Shown: positions 1-5,493 of the stretch, piece by piece
Position numbering within the stretch: position 1 is the stretch's first letter
How the letters are laid out: each line of letters begins with the position of its first letter
Source: Burkholderiales bacterium
Lineage (GTDB): Bacteria; Pseudomonadota; Gammaproteobacteria; Burkholderiales; Burkholderiaceae_E
DNA: 5,864 bases
Assembly (NCBI GenBank): GCA_020348765.1
Contig: CP070753.1
Coordinates: 1,506,612-1,512,475, forward strand
Direction of reading: 5' to 3'
The notes under the pieces: model-generated
What the model was told of the DNA's origin: nothing
Database searches by the model: none
Seen by the model: only the letters and a program-made list of their open reading frames with translations
Program-made: the position numbers and the translations under genes

Positions 1-84
1 GACCGTGCCCGCCACCACGCCGGCGAGCGCCAGCATGACGTTGAGCGGCGTCAACGCGTCGAGAAGAAAGCCGAGCCCCGGCAC
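1..84 (-). CDS. tctA: TctA-family large membrane subunit of a second tripartite tricarboxylate transporter, N-terminal 28 codons only
   Basis: The reading frame runs off the left edge, so only 28 residues are visible. They contain a Leu-Thr-Pro-Leu-Asn segment (residues 11-15) followed by a hydrophobic stretch ending Gly-Val-Val-Ala-Gly-Thr-Val. This matches the usual TctA N-terminus, in which an 'LTPxNLL' segment leads into the first helix and a G-T-hydrophobic-G-x-x-P-G motif, which here would fall just outside the window. The start is GTG at 84. It is the only usable start, because an in-frame TGA lies 17 codons upstream with no ATG, GTG or TTG between. A GGAGG (89-93) lies 4 nt before it. 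The product would be the multi-helix inner-membrane channel subunit. It lies 96 bp after a binding-protein gene in the same direction, with no tctB between them. The family call rests on a short N-terminus, so another membrane protein is possible. Confidence 0.62.
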   Translation of the reverse strand, partial: MPGLGFLLDALTPLNVMLALAGVVAGTV

Positions 85-101
85 CGAGCCTCCGCGCTCG
101 G
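82..101 (-). promoter_or_regulatory. Hairpin enclosing the ribosome binding site of the second tctA
   Basis: Read on the minus strand, CCGAGC (101-96) and GCTCGG (89-84) form a perfect 6-bp GC-rich stem around the 6-nt loop GCGGAG. The GGAGG Shine-Dalgarno (93-89) lies mostly in the loop, and the first base of the GTG start (84) closes the stem. The base pairing is seen directly. An effect on translation, such as lowering the yield of a membrane protein, is inference. Confidence 0.4.
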
Positions 102-150
102 CGCAGGCAGGCGCCCGGCGCCGCCCGCGCCCCGATCAATGGCCAATAGC

Positions 151-174
151 TCCCGGCGGCCGCGGCCGCCGGGA
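151..174 (-). repeat. 24-bp perfect palindrome just after the second binding-protein gene
   Basis: Positions 151-174 are a perfect inverted repeat with no mismatch, built of GGC and GCC blocks and containing GCGGCCGC at its centre. It begins 6 bp beyond the stop codon of the binding-protein gene. Transcribed leftward it would fold into a very stable stem. The sequence after it (GCTATTGGCC) has no run of T, so it is not a standard rho-independent terminator. It more likely protects the 3' end of the binding-protein message, or reduces read-through into the tctA that follows. Confidence 0.6.
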
Positions 175-180
175 CCACCG

Positions 181-1161
181 CTACTTCTTGATGATGCCCA
201 TCTCCCGGGCGAGGGCCTCGTACTTGGCCTGGTTCTCGGCCATGAACTTGTCCATCTCGGCAGGCGACACGTTCGCCATCGCGAAGCCCTTGTCTTCCAT
301 CGCCCTGACGAACTCCGGATCCTTGTTGATCTTGCCGATCAGGTCGGCGACCTGCTGCCGGACTTCGTTCGGCGTCGACTTCGGCACGGCCACGCCGCGG
401 TACGCGCCGCCCACGAGATCGAAGCCCTGCTCCTTGAAGGTTGGGCAGTCGGGCAGCCTGGGGTGCCGTTCTTCCAGCGCGATCGCGAGGCAGCGCACCT
501 GCTCGCCCAGCATCAGCGACACCGTACTGTAGCTGAACGCGCCGCTGACCTGCTTGCCGAGCAGCGCCGTGTTCGACGCGCCGGTGCCCTTGAACGGCAC
601 GTAGGTGGTCTTGATGCCCGCCATCTTGTCGAAGCGCTGCTGCGCGAGGTGATTCGCGCTGTTGGTTCCGGAGCCCGAGAAGGTGGTCGCGCCGGGCGAC
701 TTCTTGGCCGCAGCGATCAGGTCCTGCAGGGTCTTGAACGGGCTGTCCGCCGTGACCACGATCGCGTCCGGGGTGTAGTGGAACCAGTACACGGTGACCA
801 GTTCGTCGGTCTTGTAGCCGACGTCCTTCTGCAGCGGCTGCAGGATGATGTGCGGAATATTGGTGCCGAAGATCGTGTAGCCGTCACCGGTCGCGTCCTT
901 GAGCTGCGACCAGGCGGCGGCGCCCCCGGCGCCGGGCTTGTACTGGATCGCCACCGACTGCCCGGTGAACTTCTTGAAGAACGGCTCCTGCAGCCGCGCC
1001 GAGACGTCGGACTCGCCGCCCGGCCCGAAGGCGATCACATAGTTGACGGTCTTGCTCGGATAGGCCTGCGCGCGCGCGGCGTCTGCATATGCCAGACCGG
1101 CTGCGACGCTGATCCCGATCGCAGTGCCCCACAGCAGTTGTCGTACGTTCGACCTTGTCAT
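181..1161 (-). CDS. Bug/TctC-family periplasmic solute-binding protein, Sec-exported
   Basis: 326 residues, the usual length for the Bug family (PF03401 type), which bind carboxylates in the periplasm for tripartite tricarboxylate transporters. Residues 1-33 are a Sec signal peptide: basic start (R3, R7), hydrophobic core at about 9-25, and an Ala-Gln-Ala site with cleavage after A33. The mature chain opens with YPSK. Family landmarks in order are the ligand loop A44-F-G-P-G-G-E-S-D52, PGAG at 76-79, GSGTNSANH at 163-171, YVPFKGTGA at 187-195, and LPDCPTFKEQGF at 237-248. The start is ATG 1161, with GGGGAGAGGA just upstream (1166-1175); the stop is TAG. It follows the hydrolase after 89 bp and precedes a second tctA by 96 bp, so it may supply that TctA, share the upstream TctA/TctB, or act as an orphan binding protein. 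Two cysteines (C224, C239) replace residues that are normally not cysteine. The ligand cannot be told from sequence. Confidence 0.93.
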   Translation of the reverse strand: MTRSNVRQLLWGTAIGISVAAGLAYADAARAQAYPSKTVNYVIAFGPGGESDVSARLQEPFFKKFTGQSVAIQYKPGAGGAAAWSQLKDATGDGYTIFGTNIPHIILQPLQKDVGYKTDELVTVYWFHYTPDAIVVTADSPFKTLQDLIAAAKKSPGATTFSGSGTNSANHLAQQRFDKMAGIKTTYVPFKGTGASNTALLGKQVSGAFSYSTVSLMLGEQVRCLAIALEERHPRLPDCPTFKEQGFDLVGGAYRGVAVPKSTPNEVRQQVADLIGKINKDPEFVRAMEDKGFAMANVSPAEMDKFMAENQAKYEALAREMGIIKK

Positions 1162-1250
1162 GATTTCCTCTCCCCTATCGCATTGAAAGACGCTTCCCGT
1201 GAAAACGGGATGATATATCGACGGGCTTCAGGCGCCGCCGTGCAGCCTCC
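1162..1250 (-). promoter_or_regulatory. Gap between hydrolase and second binding protein: hairpin, AT-rich patch and ribosome binding site
   Basis: Read leftward, the 89 bp contain, in order, a GGAGG directly after the hydrolase stop with no start codon at a usable distance; an AT-rich patch (1211-1219) with the octamer palindrome GATATATC and a -10-like TATCAT (1215-1210, five of six to consensus); a 6-bp stem TCCCGT/ACGGGA with a 4-nt loop (1210-1195); and the Shine-Dalgarno GGGGAGAGGA (1175-1166) before ATG 1161. No convincing -35 lies 16-18 bp upstream of the -10-like hexamer, so an internal promoter is only a possibility. The stem has no U-run after it. Confidence 0.35.
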
Positions 1251-2219
1251 TCATTCCCCGGTGTACACCGGCGCCGGCTGGCTGAAGAACGCGTGCAGGA
1301 TGTGGTAGACCATCATGTAGTTCTTCTGCTGGAAGCTCGCGTGCGAGATCCCGCGCATCATCGCGAACTGCTTGTCGGTGTTCGGCAGCCGCTTGTAGAA
1401 CTCGATCAGGTCGTCCAGTGCCGCGATGCCGTCGTACTCGCCGCGCATGACGATCGTCGGACAGAGGATCTTCTCCGGGTCGTTCAGCGGCAACCGGGAG
1501 CACATGTCGATGTAGGTGCCGTTCGGCATCGAGTCGTCCAGCGCGGTGATCGCCTCGGCGAACGCGTCGATGACGTCGTCGGCGGCCGTGCCCGGGTGGT
1601 CCCGGTTGAAGATCGAGTAGACGAACTCGCGGTCGATCGGGCGGCGGTTCGAGCCGACGAACTGCGGCAGCTTCTTGCGCCGCTGCTCGAGCGTCGGGCT
1701 GCCCTCTCCGGTCCAGACGTAGGCGTCCAGCGCCAGGCGCGCGACCCGCTCCGGGTGGTTCTGCGCGAACAGCCCCGCACGCAGCGCCCCCGACGAGATG
1801 CCGTACACCAGCAGCGGGCCGCAGCCGCGCAGCTCCATGATGTACTCGCTGGCCGCGGCCAGGTCGTCCGCGCCGTTGGCAATGTCGCACGTGATGTCGC
1901 GGTCCTTGCTCGAGCGGCCGTAGCCCTCCATGTCCACGGTCCAGGTGTCATAGCCGCGGGCAGCGAACCAGTCCATCGCCGAGCTGAAGGGGCGTCCCGC
2001 GACCTGCAGGTCGAAGGTCGGCGTCGAGGCCATCGACGAGCCGTGCACGAACAGCACCGTGCCGCGCTTGCCGGCCGGGCTGCCGACGTACTTCTCCCAC
2101 AGGTAGAGCCTGACCGCGCCCTTGCTGGTCCAGTGCTCCTCGCCCCTGATGTCGTAGTCGGCCGCGGTCTCGGTCATCGTCGGCTGGTCTGCGGTCATTG
2201 TCGGTGGGTCTCCGTTCAT
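1251..2219 (-). CDS. Alpha/beta-hydrolase fold enzyme
   Basis: 322 residues, typical for a single-domain alpha/beta hydrolase, with no signal peptide, so probably cytoplasmic. The elements are in canonical order: oxyanion-hole segment VLFVHGSS (55-62), the strand-turn segment VDMEGYGRSS (95-104), nucleophile elbow G140-I-S-S-G144 with S142 as nucleophile, acid D263 in RGEYDG, and base H293 in GISHAS. A lid-like insert covers about 165-245. The triad is intact, so the enzyme should be active. The substrate is unknown: esters, thioesters, lactones, amides and C-C bonds are all handled by this fold. It lies 91 bp after tctA and 89 bp before a binding-protein gene, so it was probably acquired or kept as part of the uptake locus. 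The start is uncertain: in-frame ATGs at 2219, 2198 and 2177 (residues 1, 8, 15) are each in one copy of a 21-bp repeat. Only ATG 2198 has a GGAG upstream, at a rather long 11-nt spacing. The conserved part begins near residue 24, so all three are possible. Confidence 0.92.
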   Translation of the reverse strand: MNGDPPTMTADQPTMTETAADYDIRGEEHWTSKGAVRLYLWEKYVGSPAGKRGTVLFVHGSSMASTPTFDLQVAGRPFSSAMDWFAARGYDTWTVDMEGYGRSSKDRDITCDIANGADDLAAASEYIMELRGCGPLLVYGISSGALRAGLFAQNHPERVARLALDAYVWTGEGSPTLEQRRKKLPQFVGSNRRPIDREFVYSIFNRDHPGTAADDVIDAFAEAITALDDSMPNGTYIDMCSRLPLNDPEKILCPTIVMRGEYDGIAALDDLIEFYKRLPNTDKQFAMMRGISHASFQQKNYMMVYHILHAFFSQPAPVYTGE

Positions 2220-2227
2220 GGTCGGTG
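2165..2227 (-). repeat. 21-bp imperfect tandem repeat (3 copies) spanning the hydrolase start
   Basis: Read leftward, copy 1 is 2227-2207, copy 2 is 2206-2186 and copy 3 is 2185-2165. Copies 1 and 2 match at 18 of 21 positions. Copy 3 is more degenerate, fitting best with a one-base shift near its end. Each copy has CCGAC, one variable base, then ATGA, so each supplies an ATG, all in frame, at 2219, 2198 and 2177. In the protein this gives the repeated P-T-M-T near residues 6-9 and 13-16. Confidence 0.7.
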
Positions 2228-2292
2228 CGTGTCCGGCGGCGCTTGGTATGTCGCCGTTCCCGGCTTCATCGCGCGCGTCGCGCCTCGTTCGG

Positions 2293-2310
2293 CGGTTGCC
2301 GCGGCAACCG
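2293..2310 (-). repeat. 18-bp perfect palindrome abutting the tctA stop codon
   Basis: CGGTTGCCGCGGCAACCG is its own reverse complement and starts at the base after the TGA of tctA. In RNA it would form a stem of about 7 bp with a 4-nt loop. No T-run follows (the next bases are CCGAACGAGG), so it is not a standard terminator. It sits between the transporter genes and the hydrolase and could mark a processing site or modulate read-through. Confidence 0.55.
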
Positions 2311-3822
2311 TCACGGCGACTCGGGCGGCCGCTTTCCGAGGACGCCGCGCACCGCCGGGGTGAGCAGCGTCACGGCGAGCAGCAGCCAGAGCATGTTGCC
2401 GATGTTCGACGAGAACAGCGTCGTCAGGTCGCCCTGCGAGATGCGCAGCGCGCGCAGGAAGTAGTTTTCGAGCATCGGCCCGAGGATCACCCCGATCAGG
2501 ATCGCGGCGACATGGTAGCCGGTCTTGCGCGCGATGTAGCCGATCAGCCCGAAGACCAGCGCCACGCCCATGTCGAACAGGTAGCCGCGCGGCACGAACG
2601 CACCGACCAGCGTGAAGGCGATCAGGATCGGCGTCATGTACATCGTCGGCACCACGGTCACCCGCGACATGTAGCGCGACAGCGGCAGGATCATCAGCCC
2701 GAGCAGCAGGTAGGTGATGCACATCGCGGTGAACGAGCCGTAGGCGATCATCGGCTCGGAGACGAACAGGTCGGGGCCGAAATTGACGCCGTGATATTCG
2801 AGCACCACCGACATGATCGCTGCGGTCGCACCGCCCGGCACGCCGATGATCAGCAGCGGGATCAGGGTGCCGGAGGTCACGCCGTTGTTGGCCGACTCCG
2901 GCGCGATCAGTCCCGGCACGTGGCCGGTGCCGTAGAGCTCGGGCGTCTTCGACAGGGTCCGCGACTGCTGGTAGGCGACGAACGACGCGATCGCGGCGCC
3001 CGCGCCGGGGATCACCCCGATCACCACGCCCAGCATGCCGGTCCAGACCACGTGCCACCAGTGCTTCATCGTCTCGCGGATCCCCTCGAAGGTCGGCCCC
3101 CATCCGGCAGCGAGCGTCGCGCTCTTGACGTCGGCGCCGACCACGCGCGAGCGTTCGATGATCACGAACGCTTCGGAAACCGCGAACAGTCCGACCAGCG
3201 CCGGCACCAGCGGCACCTTGTCATAGAGCTCGAGGAAGCCGAAGGTGCCGCGCGGTGCCTCGTAGACCACGTCGGCGCCGATGTAGCCGAGCATCAGGCC
3301 GAACAGCCCGGCGATCAGGCCCTTGAGCATGTCCTCGGCCGAGATGGTGGCGATCAGCGAGATGCCGAACAGCATCACCACGATCATCTCCACGCTGTGC
3401 AGGTGGAATGCCACCTGGGCCAGCCACGGGATCAGCACCAGCGCCGCGACCGTGGTCAGCAGCCCGGCGGCCACCGACGACACGAACGAGATCGCCAGCG
3501 CCTGCTGGCCGCGGCCGCTGACCGCCATCGGGTAGCCGTCGAGCGGCGTGGCCGCGGCGCCTGCGGTGCCGGGAATGTTGATCAGGATCGCCGGGATGCC
3601 GGCCCCGAGCCGCGACGCGGTATACAGCGCGACCATGAACACCATGCCCTCGTCGGCCGGCATCGCCAGCGTCACCGGCAGCAGGATGATGATGGTGTTG
3701 GCGGCGCTGAAGCCCGGGATCGCGCCGACGAGCACGCCCAGCAGCGTCCCCGGAAGAATGATCCACCAGTAGGCCAGGGTGTCGACGAACAGCCCGGCGA
3801 AGACCGACAGGTCAGCTTCCAT
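2311..3822 (-). CDS. tctA: TctA, large membrane subunit of a tripartite tricarboxylate transporter
   Basis: 503 residues, the usual TctA length, with about a dozen hydrophobic segments. It should form the ion-coupled channel that takes substrate from the periplasmic TctC protein. The family's two internally repeated halves are visible. The motif G29-V-L-V-G-A-I-P-G37 recurs as G265-V-V-I-G-V-I-P-G273. Other landmarks are INIPGTAG (81-88), DGYPMAVSGRGQQAL (95-109), SKTPELYGTG (291-300), the signature APESANNGV (307-315), and IPLLIIGVPGG (321-331). The first half is divergent: the usual L-G-P after IPG is F-S-A (38-40), and the tyrosine/glycine-rich segment before INIPG reads LYTASRLGAG. The ATG at 3822 lies inside the end of tctB (11-bp overlap), so the two are probably translationally coupled. 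The stop TGA is followed at once by an 18-bp palindrome. Confidence 0.96.
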   Translation of the reverse strand: MEADLSVFAGLFVDTLAYWWIILPGTLLGVLVGAIPGFSAANTIIILLPVTLAMPADEGMVFMVALYTASRLGAGIPAILINIPGTAGAAATPLDGYPMAVSGRGQQALAISFVSSVAAGLLTTVAALVLIPWLAQVAFHLHSVEMIVVMLFGISLIATISAEDMLKGLIAGLFGLMLGYIGADVVYEAPRGTFGFLELYDKVPLVPALVGLFAVSEAFVIIERSRVVGADVKSATLAAGWGPTFEGIRETMKHWWHVVWTGMLGVVIGVIPGAGAAIASFVAYQQSRTLSKTPELYGTGHVPGLIAPESANNGVTSGTLIPLLIIGVPGGATAAIMSVVLEYHGVNFGPDLFVSEPMIAYGSFTAMCITYLLLGLMILPLSRYMSRVTVVPTMYMTPILIAFTLVGAFVPRGYLFDMGVALVFGLIGYIARKTGYHVAAILIGVILGPMLENYFLRALRISQGDLTTLFSSNIGNMLWLLLAVTLLTPAVRGVLGKRPPESP

Positions 3823-4330
3823 GCCTGACTAGCGACTCCACGGCCAGTTCGAACCACCCTTTCGGGAACCGGGTCTCGAAGAAGTAGATGAACACCACGT
3901 AGCCGGTGACCGAGCAGCAGGCGGCGACCAGCGCCGCGCGCCGCCAGTTGGCCACCGTCGAGAGCAGCAGGATGCCGGAGAACAGGAACAGGAACGTGGC
4001 CAGCGTGAAGCCGAGCCGCGTGATCAGCAGCATGTAGACGATCGTCAGTCCGAGCAGGGCCAGGCGCTTGACCTGGACCGGCAGGTCGGTGAACAGGGCG
4101 TCGAAGCCGAGCCGCTCGCTGCCGGCACGCAGCCGCGCAACGGTGCGGATCGCATAGGCGGCGATCGCCACGAACAGCAGCGTGCCGACGAACACGGCGC
4201 TCGCCTGCGCGATCCACGGCACCTCGGTGATCGTGGTCAGGTAGTAGACCGTGAACGCGAATGCCAGGACCGGGATGATCAGGTCGGGCAGGACATTGCG
4301 CGGCGCGGCGTCGCGATTGTCACCGGACAT
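3812..4330 (-). CDS. tctB: TctB, small membrane subunit of a tripartite tricarboxylate transporter
   Basis: With ATG 4330 the product is 172 residues, in the usual range for TctB. Hydrophobic segments lie at about 14-31, 41-63, 89-104, 107-126 and 132-151, with a basic loop at about 62-90. The segment LGFTLATFLFLF (106-117) and the C-terminal F155-P-K-G-W-F are typical of the family. TctB is poorly conserved in sequence and partners TctA in the inner membrane. The frame stays open upstream to a TTG at 4378, but that codon lies in the arm of a 10-bp hairpin and would add a tail with no family resemblance, so ATG 4330 is preferred. No clear Shine-Dalgarno precedes either start. The gene follows the tctC stop by 88 bp and overlaps tctA by 11 bp, giving the classic tctC-tctB-tctA order. 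Confidence 0.9.
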   Translation of the reverse strand: MSGDNRDAAPRNVLPDLIIPVLAFAFTVYYLTTITEVPWIAQASAVFVGTLLFVAIAAYAIRTVARLRAGSERLGFDALFTDLPVQVKRLALLGLTIVYMLLITRLGFTLATFLFLFSGILLLSTVANWRRAALVAACCSVTGYVVFIYFFETRFPKGWFELAVESLVRHGS

Positions 4331-4367
4331 CGACGGGCTCGGCTGATGGTGGACGGCGAAGGCGTGC

Positions 4368-4397
4368 GCCGCAGGCAACCAGCGGACTGCCTGCGGC
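4368..4397 (-). repeat. Stem-loop between tctC and tctB
   Basis: Read leftward, GCCGCAGGCA (4397-4388) and TGCCTGCGGC (4377-4368) form a perfect 10-bp stem with a 10-nt loop. It starts 21 bp after the tctC stop. No T-run follows, so it is not a typical rho-independent terminator. A stable stem after the first gene of a binding-protein-dependent transport operon is a known way to protect the binding-protein message and keep membrane-subunit expression lower, as with the malE-malF repeats of Escherichia coli. That role here is inferred. Confidence 0.6.
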
Positions 4398-4418
4398 CCC
4401 GACCCAGGAAGCGGGAGT

Positions 4419-5429
4419 TCAGCCCTTCAGCAAGGCCTTGTACTCGCGGCCGACCGCCATCATGTCGTCGACGTACTTCTTGCAGGCGTCCCGGCCGTGA
4501 TTCGGCGTGATCAGCGACCAGGGTGCCTTGGCCTTGATCACCGCCTCTTTGTACTCCGGATCGCCGAACACCTTGTTGGCCGAGTCGATCAGCTTCTGGT
4601 ACCGATCCGGGTGCTTTTCGGCCGCGGCGGTCTTGATGCCGAAGGCGCGCGCGCCGGCAGCCAGCGGCGGGATGCCGAGGCCGTACTGCGTATTGATCAG
4701 CACCGCCTTCGCGGTCTTTTCCGGCCACGGATTCTCGGTGTCGAACAGGCCGATGATCTCCAGCCCTTTCCTCGCCGCCGAGGTCGCCGGCAGCACGCCC
4801 AGATCGACCTCGTTCGTCAGCACGCCGTTCCTGGTGTTCTTGCCGCCCGACAGCGGGATCAGGTTCACCTTCATCCCGGTCTTCGCCGCCAGCACCAGCA
4901 TGCCGAGCGACGCGGGGTGCGCGAGCCGGCTGGTTGCCACCGTCAGCGTACGCTTCTTGCCCTCGGCGATGACGTCGTCGACGGTCTTGAACTTGCTCTT
5001 CGCGTTGACGAACATGCTGCCCGGGTCGGTGTCGACCTGAAGGAAATAGAAGTAGTCCGAGAGCGGAAAGGTCGGCTCCTTGACCACCCAGTTCAGCACC
5101 TCCGGCCCCATGTTGCCGAAGATCAGGTCGTGGCAGTCGTCGCTGGCCTTGCCCATGTACGTCTCGTAGCCCACGCGGCCGGCCGCGCCCGGATAGAACC
5201 CGGGCTCGAAGTCGCCGCCCAGGTGCTTCTTCCAGACGCCGGCGAAGGTGCGGAAGTTGCGGTCGGCGCCACCGCCGGCCCGGGTCGGGATGTAGACCTG
5301 GATGTTGCGCTCCGGGAATCCGGCGCCGAATGCGAGGCCGGGCAGGCCGGCCAGCATGCCGCCGGCGCCGAGCGCCGAGGTGTTGACCAGGAAGTCGCGT
5401 CGCGACGGCTTGGACGGGTGATCGCTCAT
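4419..5429 (-). CDS. tctC: TctC-family solute-binding protein with a twin-arginine signal
   Basis: 336 residues, the normal length for this family. The N-terminus carries a Tat signal: S9-R10-R11-D12-F13-L14, a mild hydrophobic stretch (about 16-34), and probable cleavage near 35-37 in AFGAG before FPERN. It should therefore be exported folded. The mature part begins with PERNIQVYIPT and the ligand loop R50-A-G-G-G-A-D56, a variant of the usual P-P-G-G-x-x-D loop. PGAAGRVGYE (80-89) corresponds to the PGAGG region. The C-terminal half shows the family's NEVDLGVLP (206-214) and GDPEYKEAV (289-297, the usual 'DPEF' helix). The resemblance is clearly of TctC type but distant from the second binding protein. 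The start at ATG 5429 is secure: GGAGG (5440-5436) lies 6 nt upstream. As first gene before tctB and tctA it is the natural partner of that transporter. The ligand is unknown. Confidence 0.92.
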   Translation of the reverse strand: MSDHPSKPSRRDFLVNTSALGAGGMLAGLPGLAFGAGFPERNIQVYIPTRAGGGADRNFRTFAGVWKKHLGGDFEPGFYPGAAGRVGYETYMGKASDDCHDLIFGNMGPEVLNWVVKEPTFPLSDYFYFLQVDTDPGSMFVNAKSKFKTVDDVIAEGKKRTLTVATSRLAHPASLGMLVLAAKTGMKVNLIPLSGGKNTRNGVLTNEVDLGVLPATSAARKGLEIIGLFDTENPWPEKTAKAVLINTQYGLGIPPLAAGARAFGIKTAAAEKHPDRYQKLIDSANKVFGDPEYKEAVIKAKAPWSLITPNHGRDACKKYVDDMMAVGREYKALLKG

Positions 5430-5493
5430 TTCTCTCCTCCAGCAGGGTGGTGGTCCCGGCGCCCGGCGACCTGTTGTGTTCTCACGTTCACGC

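Noticed and set aside
110..122. GGCGCC-C-GGCGCC repeat in the gap before the second tctA
   Set aside because: Each arm is itself a palindrome of a motif common in GC-rich DNA, so it is not meaningful by itself.
139..1308. 389-codon open frame on the plus strand, antisense to the second binding protein
   Set aside because: Composition is Arg/Leu/Ala/Val-rich without recognisable domains. The minus strand has a full-length family protein with signal peptide and ribosome binding site.
1293..2363. 356-codon open frame on the plus strand, antisense to the hydrolase
   Set aside because: No domain, Arg/Val/His-rich, and it crosses a gene boundary. The hydrolase triad on the other strand explains the region.
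2216..3103. 295-codon minus-strand frame overlapping tctA in another phase
   Set aside because: Arg/Asp/Ala-rich shadow of tctA. Only its last 17 codons, outside tctA, deserve a remark, and they are reported as a possible leader.
2218..3828. 536-codon open frame on the plus strand, antisense to tctA
   Set aside because: Its product is an improbable His/Arg/Asp/Gln-rich string with no domain. It mirrors tctA and reflects the stop-poor antisense frame of a GC-rich gene.
4331..4378. Upstream extension of tctB to a TTG at 4378
   Set aside because: The TTG lies in the arm of a 10-bp stem without a ribosome binding site, and the added residues do not resemble TctB N-termini.
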